Assembly (NCBI GenBank): GCA_019187365.1
Contig: JABARE010000001.1
Location: forward strand, 1 to 64,000
Reading direction: 5' to 3'
Source of the DNA: Saprospiraceae bacterium
GTDB taxonomy: Bacteria; Bacteroidota; Bacteroidia; Chitinophagales; Saprospiraceae
Length of the DNA: 64,000 nucleotides
The notes under the pieces were generated by a model. That model searched no databases, was not told the DNA's origin, and was given only the letters and a program-made list of their open reading frames with translations. This document shows positions 12,139-22,400 of the stretch, piece by piece (within the stretch, counting starts at the first letter, position 1; each line of letters opens with the position of its first letter). The translations under genes and the position numbers were made by a program.

Positions 12139-15100
12139 CATCGATGGCAGCTTGCGTCTGACAGGCTGGCTCTGTCTGATTTGCCGGGCAATTGAGTACT
12201 ACTGCAGGGGCATCCAGGACAGTGAATACCGCCGAACAGGTGACGTCGGGTTCGCATGTTGAAGTGACGGTCCAGGTTACGGTTTTGGAACCCCCGCAAG
12301 CATCGGGCGCGGCTCCGCCATTGTTGGATATGGCGGCATTGCAGCCACCGGAGAAGGTTGCCGAGGCCAGCCATGCACTGTAAGCGGCATCAATGGCAGC
12401 CTGAGTCTGGCAAGCTGCTTCTGTTTGATTGGCCGGACAATTGAGTACAACAGCCGGAGCATCGGATACTGTAAATACAGCCGAACAAGTGACGTCGGAT
12501 TCGCAAGATGAAGTGACGGTCCACGTAACAGTGGTTGATCCGCCACAGGCAGGCGGCGCTGCCCCTGCATTATTGGTCATACTGGTATTACATCCGCCTG
12601 TTGTGCTTGCCGAAGCCAACCAGGCACTGAAGGCAGCATCGATGGCAGCCTGGGTCTGACAGGCCGCTTCTGTTTGGTTAGGAGGACAAGTCAGCACAAC
12701 AGCGGGCGCATTGGTTACGGTAAATGCAGCCGAACAGGTGACGTTGGGTTCGCACGATGAGGTGACAGTCCATGTGACCGTGGTTGATCCGCCGCAGGCA
12801 GGCGGGGCTGCGCCAGCATTGTTGGTCATGCTCGCATTGCAACCACCTGAGAAACTGGCTGTCGCCAGCCAAGCGCTGAAGGCTGCGTCAATGGCAGCCT
12901 GATCCTGGCAGGCAGCCTGAGTGTTGTTAGCCGGACAATTCAGTACCACTGGGGGTGCGGCAGTCACCGTATAGGTCGCTGAACAGGTGACAGGACCCTG
13001 ACAAGTGGAGCTTATGGTCCAAGTTACCGTTGTGGAACCTCCACATCGGTTTGGTGGGCCCGTATTGTCGTTCGAGATACTGGCATTGCAACCACCTGAG
13101 AATGTAGTCAACAGCAGCCAGTTGTTAAAGTTATTGTTGATGTTGTTCTGCGTCAGACAGGAGGGCCTGGTCCGGTTGGGTGCGCAGGTGATGGATACGT
13201 TGGGCGCATTGGTAACAGTAAACACGGCCGAACAGCTTACATCGGGTTCACACGACGAGGTTACCGTCCATGTTACCGTAACAGAACCTCCGCAAGCCGG
13301 TGGGGCGGAGGCAGAATTGTTGGAAATTGCAGCATTACATCCACCTGAGTAACCAGCGGTCGTTAGCCAAGCTGCAAATGCGGCATCGATGGCTGCCTGC
13401 GTCTGGCATGCAGCTACGGTCTGGTTTGCCGGACAGTTGAGCACCACCGCCGGCGCATCGTTCACTGTAAATACGGCTGCACAAGTGACGTCTGGTTCAC
13501 ACGAAGAAGTGACGGTCCAGGTGACGGTCGTTGAACCACCACATGCAGGAGGAGCTGCCCCGGCATTGTTGGTCATCGTTGCGTTACATCCACCTGAATA
13601 ACCAGCGGTTGTTAGCCAAGCGGCAAAAGCAGCGTCGATGGCGGCCTGGGTCTGGCAGGCGGCTTCTGTCTGGTTGGCCGGGCAGTTTAGCACTACGACC
13701 GGCGCATCGGTCACCGCGAATACGGCTGCACAGGTGACGTTGGGTTCACACGAAGAAGTGACGGTCCAGGTGACGGTTGTCGATCCGCCGCAGGCAGGAG
13801 GAGCCGCCCCGGCGTTATTTGTCATCGTGGCGTTACAACCACCTGAGTAACTGGCGGTCGTTAGCCAGGTAGCAAAAGCCGCGTCAATGGCGGCCTGGGT
13901 CTGGCAGGCAGGCTCTGTCTGATTTGCCGGACAATTGAGCACTACTGCAGGGGCATCCAGAACTGTGAATACCGCCGAACAGGTGACGTCGGGTTCACAC
14001 GACGAAGTGACGGTCCAGGTCACCGTTTTCGATCCCCCGCAAGCATCGGGTGCCGCCCCGCCATTGTTGGAAATGGCAGCATTGCAGCCACCTGAGAATG
14101 TCGCAGATGCCAGCCATGCAGTGTAAGCGGCATCGATGGCGGCCTGTGTCTGACAGGCCGCTTCGGTCTGATTTGCCGGACAATTGAGCACAACAGCCGG
14201 AGCGTCGGTTACTGTAAATACGGCCGAACAGGTGACATTAGGTTCACACGTAGAAGTGACCGTCCATATTACCGTTTTAGATCCCCCACAGGCATCCGGA
14301 GCCGCCCCTCCATTGTTCGAAATAGAGGCATTGCATCCACCAGTTAATGTAGCCGAAGCAAGCCACGCGCTGTAGGCAGCATCGATGGCAGCCTGGGTCT
14401 GACAAGCAACTTCTGTTTGATTGGAAGGGCAAGTTAGCACCACGGCAGGCGCATCGGTCACGGTAAACACAGCCGAACAGGTGACGTCTGGTTCACAGGT
14501 GGATGTTACGGTCCATGTTACGGTTTTGGCACCCCCGCAAGCATCGGGAGCAGCTCCGCCATTGTTGGAAATGGTGGCATTGCAGCCACCGGAGAAGGTC
14601 GCCGAAGCCAGCCACGCGCTGTATGCGGCGTCAATAGCGGCCTGAGTCTGGCAAGCTGCTTCGGTTTGATTGGCCGGACAGTTGAGTACTACTGCCGGAG
14701 CATCGGTTACAGTAAATACCGCTGAACAAGTTACATCGGGTTCGCACGTAGAAGTGACCGTCCAGGTCACCGTTTTCGATCCACCGCAAGCATCAGGGGC
14801 GGCGCCGCCGTTGTTGGAAATGGCGGCGTTGCATCCTCCGGTGAAGGTTGCCGAAGCCAGCCACGCGGTGTACGCTGCGTCAATGGCGGCCTGGGTCTGG
14901 CAAGCCGCTTCCGTTTGATTGGCTGGACATGTAAGCACTACAGGAGGCGCATCGGTTACAGTAAATACTGCTGAACAGGTGACATCGGGTTCACAGGTGG
15001 ATGTAACGGTCCAGGTCGCGGTCTTGGAACCACCGCACGCATCGGGAGCAGCCCCGCCGTTGTTGGAGATGGCTGCGTTGCATCCTCCGGTGAAGCCAGC

Positions 15101-16434
15101 CGAAGCCAACCAGGCACTATAGGCTGCGTCGATCGCGGCCTGAGTTTGACAGGAGGCCTGAGTCGCATTTACGGCACAAGTGAGTACGATTGCCGGAGCA
15201 TCTTCAACGGTGAATGCGGCCGAACAGGTGACGTCGGGCTCACACGAAGAAGTAACTCTCCAGGTTACGGTTTTTGATCCCCCGCACGCATCGGGAGCAG
15301 CCCCGCCGTTGTTAGACATCGCGGCGTTGCATCCTCCTGAGAAGGTCGCCGAAGCCAGCCACGCGCTGTAGGCAGCATCGATGGCAGCCTGAGTTTGGCA
15401 GGAAGCCTGGGTATTGTTGGCCGGACAATTTATAACAACGGTTGGCGCATCTTCAACGGTAAATACAGCAGCGCAAGTCACTGCTGGTTCGCACGTAGAA
15501 GTAACGGTCCAGGTCACGGTTGTTGATCCGCCACAGGCATCCGGAGCGGAGCCTGCGTTGTTGGAGATGGCGGCATTGCACCCTCCTGAGAAGGCGGCCG
15601 AAGCCAGCCATGCAATGAAAGCTGCATCAATGGTAGCCTGCGTCTGACAGGAAGCCTGGGTATTGTTGGCCGGACAATTGAGTACAACGGCCGGCGCATC
15701 TTCAACGGTAAACACAGCAGCGCACGTCACTGCGGGTTCACACGTGGAAGTGACGGTCCAGGTCACCGTTGTTGAACCGCCGCAAGCATCAGGAGCGGAG
15801 CCTGCGTTGTTGGAAATGGCGGCGTTGCATCCTCCTGAGAAGGCGGCCGAAGCCAGCCATGCACTGAAAGCTGCATCAATGGTAGCCTGCGTCTGACAGG
15901 AAGCCTGGGTATTGTTGGCCGGACAGTTGATCACCACCGCCGGCGCATACTCAACGGTAAATATCGCTGAGCAGGTGACGTCGGGCTCACAAGTAGAAGT
16001 GACGGTCCATGTTACGGTTGTCGATCCTCCGCATGCGTCAGGAGCCGCACCACCGTTATGGGTTAAACTTGCATTGCACCCGCCGGATGAGCTGGCTGAA
16101 GCCAGCCATGCCGAGAATGCGGCATCTATTGCAGCCTGGGTTTGACATGAAGCTTCGGTTTGGTTAGCCGGGCAGGTGAGGACTACGGCAGCCGCATCGT
16201 CAACCGTAAACACCGCTGAGCAGGTGACGTCTGCTGCACAGGATGACGTAACGGTCCAGGTCACCGTTTTGGACCCTCCGCATGCATCCGGTGCGGCGCC
16301 TCCATTGTTGGAAATTTCTGCATCGCATCCTCCGGAAAAACTTGCTGAACCCAGCCATGCGCTATAGGCAGCATCAATGGCAGCCTGAGTCTGACAGCCA
16401 ACTTCGGTTTGGTTTCCGGGGCAGGTGATGCTTG
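1..16434 (-). repeat. main tandem array: about 66 copies of a 249-bp (83-aa) HYR-like unit
   Basis: Within the giant gene the same 83-codon unit recurs from about 16434 to the left edge. A landmark encoding the conserved A-I-D motif recurs at 187 + 249n (n = 0 to 65). I checked many positions along the array, including 187, 2926, 7159, 9151, 10645, 12388, 15127 and 16372, and all fall in exact register, so net indels are absent over 16.4 kb. The unit reads, in short segments, CPANQTEAACQTQAAIDAA, YSAWLASATFSGGCNA, then NNGG, CGGSKTVTWTVTSSC and TCSAVFTVTDAP. Each unit carries six cysteines. The pattern resembles the HYR (hyalin repeat, Ig-like beta-sandwich) family; I have not run a profile search. 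Three main variants (A, B, C) and one odd variant (O) exist, distinguished in the middle of the unit. Confidence 0.93.
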
Positions 16435-19400
16435 GACCAGGCAGCGGGTCGACGTTGATGGTCTGTAAGCAGCTCACCATATTGTTGCAGGAATCGGTAG
16501 CCGCCCAGGTCCTCTCAATCGTGTAGTCTCCCGGACAGGTTCCGGGAATAATGTTGTCAACGTATGTGATCATGGTCACATCCTCAGAACACAAATCGGT
16601 AGCTGTGGCATACCCAGTACTGTCGGGATCAACAACGGCTTCGCAGTTGATGGTGAGAATGTCGTCCGGACAGGTGATCACGGGCTTCGCAGTATCCAGT
16701 ATTGTTATTTCCTGGATTTCTATCCGTGTGTTGTTGCAGTCGTCGTACGCGATCCAGCTCCGCTCAATGACGTAATTGTCTGGGCATGATCCGGGAATGA
16801 TCTCGTCTGTGTAGGTCAGGGTGGGAATGCTGTCGCAATTGTCCTCGAGTTCGGTTGGATAACCGGTGATGTCGGGCGATGGATTTACACTGCAGGAATC
16901 GTAATTTACAATGGCCCGCAACTGGAAGTTGTCGAATACCAACGCTGAGGGCTCTGCTCCTGTACTGTCAGAATAACTCATGCGCAGATACAGCGCACTG
17001 ATGCTTTGTGTAATGGGTACTTTGGAGGTATCCTGTACAAAGGAGTCGAGGAGGGTAGTGTATTGGTGGAATTTGTTCCAGACTACGCTGTCAATGCTAT
17101 AGTAATAATATACGGTATCTGAACTCGAGGTATCCTTTTTGTTAAACTGGGTGTACACTTCGAACTCCGTGCAAATTGGCAGGGTAGGGCCTTTGATGTT
17201 GAATTGCCAGTAGCCGGGAAGGTTGGAGCTGTCGACGCGCAGCGCCCAGCGAGCTATGGGGTTCGCTGTGAAAGCAAGGGTTCCGGTCACCGTGCCACTG
17301 TCGAGTTTGAACTTGTTTGAAGTGGTGTCAATCTTGGACTGGACGCCGAAGTGAAGTTTGGGCGTCAGGTTGGAATAAGACGTACCGTTGTTGAAGTCGT
17401 AATTGACCAGGGTAAAGGTATCGGCAGATGCTGCGCCCTGGTAAATGGTCACGTCAGCAGGAACCATGAAACTGGGTCGAGTGGTGTCGCTGATGGTGAT
17501 TTCCTGAATTTGTTCAGGTGCAGTGTTCCCACAGCTGTCCTGAAGGGTCCATGTTCTGTAGATCAGATGGGATCCTTCGCAAGGGGTAGCCACAATGGAA
17601 TCGCAATAAGTTGCCTGGATGTCTGGGTTGCAACTGTCGAATTCATCGGTAACATCACCGGTGATTGCCGGCGACGCATCGAAAGTACAGCAAACAGAGG
17701 CGCGAACCTGGAAATTATCCATAGCAAGCGATTTGGGATTGCTACCGGATCCTCCACCCGAATATCCAACCCGGATGTAGAGTGAATCCACATTATTCAC
17801 ACCGGTGATCGTTGCTGTATCCTGGATCCAACTGGCAAGGGTGAGCGCTTTCGTGCGGAAGGTCGTCCAGCTCGACCCATCAAGGCTGTATTGCAGCTTC
17901 AAACTGTCTGCGCTGTTCACACCAAATTTTTTCATCTGCAGGTACACGGCTATATTCGTTGCCTTGGACATGCCTTCACCTGTAAGGTTGAATTGCCAAT
18001 GTCCCGCCGTGTGGGATGAATCCACGAGCAAAGCGCTTCCTCCCACGGCATTGGCTGAAAACGCCAAACTGCCACTCGAGACGCCTATGTCCGTTTTAAA
18101 TGGATTGGAACTCGCATCCACGAGGGATTGTATGCCGGAGAACAATTCCGGGCAGAGGTCGTCGTAACTGGCGCCCGCATTGAAATTGTAATTGACCAGA
18201 GTAGCTGTGTCGGGGTTGTCGGAGCCTTTGTAAATGGTGATATCCGCCGGGGCGGTAAATGTGGGTACGATGGTGTCGTATTCAACGGTGAAGGAAGCAG
18301 AACAGGTAACCGGAGGTTCGCAGGTGCTCGTCACCGTAAACGTCACGGTTTTTCCACCTCCACAAGGAGGAAAGTCACCCGAGTTGTCATTCGACATGCT
18401 GGCATTGCAGCCACCGCTAAAACTTGCTGAGGCCAGCCAATTGGCAAACTTCGATTCGATGACCATTTTCGACTGACATGCAGGCTCTGAAACATTGGCA
18501 GGACAAGTCAATACCACAGGGAGAGCATCTTCCACGGTAAATACGGCAGAGCAGGTGACGTCGGGCTCACAAGTAGAGGTGACCGTCCAGGTCACCGTTT
18601 TGGCACCGCCGCAGGCATCGGGGGCAGCACCCCCATTGTTGGAGATGGCCGCGTTGCAACCTCCGGTAAAGCTTGCCGAAGCCAGCCACGCACTGTATGC
18701 TGCATCGATTGAGGCCTGGGTTTGGCAGGCCACTTCCGTTTGGTTGGCAGCACAGGTCAAACTGACGACCGGAGCGTCTTCAACTGTAAATGCGGCAGAG
18801 CAGGTAACGTCCGGTTCACACGAAGAAGTAACCGTCCAGGTTACCGTCTTGGAACCACCGCAGGCATCGGGAGCGGCACCGCCGTTGTTGCTGAGCAATG
18901 CATTGCAACCGCCGGTGAAAGTGGCAGTCGCTAGCCACGCACTGTATGCAGCATCAATAGCCGCTTGAGTCTGGCAGGAAGATTCCGTTTGATTGGATGC
19001 ACAGGTCAGGCTGACATCCGGTGCATCCTCAATTGTAAATACCGCGGAACAGGTAACATTAGGTTCGCAGGAAGACGTGACGGTCCAGGTCACGGTTTTA
19101 GAACCACCGCAGATGTTTGGAGCTGAACCTCCGTTGTTGGAGAGAATTGCATTGCAGCCGCCGGTGAAAGTGGCAGTCGCCAGCCACGTGGCGTAGGCAG
19201 CATCAATGGCGGCTTGCGTTTGGCAGGCGGATTCTGTTTGATTGGATGCACAGGTCAGGCTGACATCTGGCGCATCCTCAATCGTAAATACCGCGGAACA
19301 GGTAACATCAGGCTCACAGGAAGACGTGACGGTCCAGGTCACGGTTTTTGAACCACCACAGATGTTTGGTGCTGAACCTCCGTTGTTGGAGATGGCGGCA

Positions 19401-22400
19401 TTGCAGCCACCGGAGAAGGTCGCCGATGCCAGCCAGGCACTGTATGTGGCATCAATGGCCGCTTGCGTTTGGCAGGCGGATTCCGTTTGATTGGATGCAC
19501 AGGTCAGGCTGACATCCGGCGCATCCTCAATCGTAAATACCGCCGAACAGGTGACGTCTGTTGCACAGGAAGACGTGACGGTCCAGGTCACGGTTTTTGA
19601 ACCACCACAGATGTTTGGTGCTGAACCTCCGTTGTTGGAGATGGCGGCATTGCAGCCACCGGAGAAGGTCGCCGATGCCAGCCAGGCACTGTATGTGGCG
19701 TCGATGGCGGCTTGCGTTTGGCAGGCGGTCTGGGTACTGTTTGCAGGACATGTCAGTGTAACGGCAGGTGCCGCAGTTACCGTAAAGGAAGCAGAGCAGG
19801 TTTTTGGAGGCTCGCAACTACTGGAAGCGGTGAACGTAACGGTAGTTGAACCACCGCAGGCCGGAGGGGCTCCGGCGTTGTTGTTGCTCACCGATACATT
19901 GCATCCGCCCGTCGTACTGACACTCGCCAGCCAGGTTGCAAATTTCGCATTGATGGCAGCCTCAGTCTGGCATGCCGCTTCGGTGACGCTGAATGGACAA
20001 TCCAAAACCAGTAAAGGTGCTGCCGTTACGGTGAATACCGCTGAGCAGGTGACGTCGGATTCACACGTTGATGTGACGGTCCAGGTCACAGTTTTAGATC
20101 CGCCGCAGTCATCGGGAGCTGCCCCGCCATTGTTGGAGATGGCTGCATTGCAGCCTCCAGAGAAGCTGGCAGAAGCCAGCCAGGCGCTATAGGTTGCGTC
20201 GATGGCGGCCTGGGTTTGGCAGGCAGCCTGGGTATTGTTTGCCGGACAGGTCAGGCTCACGACGGGGGCGGATGTGACCGTAAATACCGCTGTACACGTA
20301 AGGGTATCGCAGGTGGAATAGGCCGTCCAGGTCACGGTTTTGGAACCTCCACATGCCGACGGAGCAGCACCACCGTCGTTACTCAGGCTGGCTCCTGGGC
20401 ACCCTCCTGATGCAGAGGCGCTAGCCAACCACGCAGTGTACGCTGCGTCAATACTGGCTTGCGACTGGCACGATGTTTCCGTTTGGTTGGAAGGGCAACT
20501 GATCGACAATGCCGGTGCATTGGTTACGGTGAAAACCGCGGAGCAGGTAACAGGGGGCTCACAACCCGATTCCACCGTAAAAGTGACCGTCGTCGATCCT
20601 CCGCAATGGGAAGGAGCTCCCGTATTGTTGTTGGTCAAAACGGTATTGCAGCCTCCTGCTACCGTGGCGCTTGCAAGCCAATCTGCGAAAGCATCATCCA
20701 CTTCGGCCTGGGTCTGACAGGAATCGACGGTAAGGTAAGTTGGACAGGTCAAAACGACATTGGGCACCGATGTGTCAACCAAAATGGAATACGTAGAGGT
20801 GCAAGTGGTGGTATCCGGCGCACAGGTGCTGACGTAGTAAAAAGTAACGGTGACCGTATCGCCGCAGTAGTCGGGTGGTCCGGGATCGTTGTTGGTCAAC
20901 ACTCCGTCACATCCTCCGCCTCCGGAAGCCGTGAGCAACCAGGCCTCGTAGTGTGCGTTGATGGTGTCTTGCGAAACGCATGCTGAATCGAAGCCCGGAG
21001 CCGGACAATTCAGCTCAACCAGACTGTAATCTTCCACTTCTCCATCTGTTGCAGCAATGTATGCCCTTTCATCCCGGGGAGAACTTGCGTTGTCGATGAG
21101 GTTGTTTTTGGTCAAACGGATGCGCAAATACTTGTTGGTGTCGGGGCCACTTACGGTCACATTATTCCAGTTAAGGGTTACCGGGCCACTGTGGTTGTTG
21201 GCAATGGTGGCCGTTCTGGCTTCGGCAACCTCAAAGCCAAACATATTGTCTCCGTTGAGGTTGATCCAGGCGTAAAGGTTGACATTTCCGCCGGTCGTGT
21301 TTACAATGCTGTCGATCGTGACCGAAATGTTCTGATTGGCCCCTGCCATCAGCGACGGCGGGTTGGACACGCAATCTTCGTCATCCATTCCAAGGATGTC
21401 GTCGCCATCAGCATCTTTGGTGTGCTGAGAGGAGCTTTCCGAGTCAAGCTTAGAGCCCAAGCGCAGGTCATCACACAAGATGGTATGGAGTGGTTTCCCC
21501 AACCACAATGGAGCATCGCTGAAATCGGATTCTACAATCGAGGCGATCTCGATTTCAAATATGACGTGGGAGTCATTGCCACCATTGGATTTGGACACGT
21601 CAAAACCATTTTGGACGTAGGTTGGTGCGTTTGAGCTAGTAGAGTGGGTGGTTGTTCCTACGTAAATGTTCGATCCATATACGAGCAGGTGGTTGGCTCC
21701 CCGGGGATCTCCAACATTGCCGAGGTAATCGTTGTTGTTGCCACCGACGTAGGTGCCATAAACAAGGGTATCTAAGGTGTTTTTAAAACCCGCAAAGAAC
21801 ATATCCGTTCCGCCGTTGGTGCCCAGAGAATCAAAAAAACTCTCGTTGTTCAGGTTTTTTGTCGGCAAGCCGCTGCCTGTTACCGTTCCCCAAACTAAAA
21901 TAAAGGTGGCCTCATTGCCACCGCCGCAGCCGCCGGTGGTCACTTGCTTGATCCCGTTGCCCAGTTCGTTAGAATAGGCGTTGTTGGTGCCGCCCGGTCC
22001 CGGAGCCCCATAATAGGTAGCTTTATACCCTGAAGAGCCTCCAGTGTCATTTACCCGGCCAATAATGGCGTCGGAGGCAGAACCGTTGAAGCCATTCCAG
22101 GCGTTTGTGCCACCGTTATACGTGTCATCGTATTTTGCGCCTGTCCCCAGCGGGAAACCGCTGTTAACGGCCCCGGTAAAATAGAGCACCCCGTCATACC
22201 ATTCCAGGTCGAAGATCCGGTCGCGGTTCGGCCCACCTATCTTGTCGAGGTAATGCATGGTGTGGCCATCACCGCTTATGATGCCGATGAGGCCATCTGA
22301 ATTGCTGCCGCTCGCGGCGGCACTGTTTACCTCCGTTAGCCCGGTAGTACTTTGAGTCCAGCCTGCAAAAATGATCTTGCCGTTGGGGATGATCTCGAGG

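Noticed and set aside
1..16434. CRISPR-like or satellite array
   Set aside because: Units are contiguous, 249 bp long, and translate in one frame into a conserved protein domain; there are no short repeats with unique spacers.
17351..17785. 144-codon plus-strand frame inside the giant gene
   Set aside because: Antisense to the well-supported beta-sandwich module, with no recognisable family.
1..20200. Dozens of open frames of 60-230 codons on both strands across the repeat region
   Set aside because: They are out-of-frame or antisense shadows of the 249-bp coding repeat, recurring at the repeat period, rich in Arg/Cys/Gly or Ser/Thr/Ala without domain sense, while the minus frame with high coordinate equal to 1 mod 3 is open throughout.
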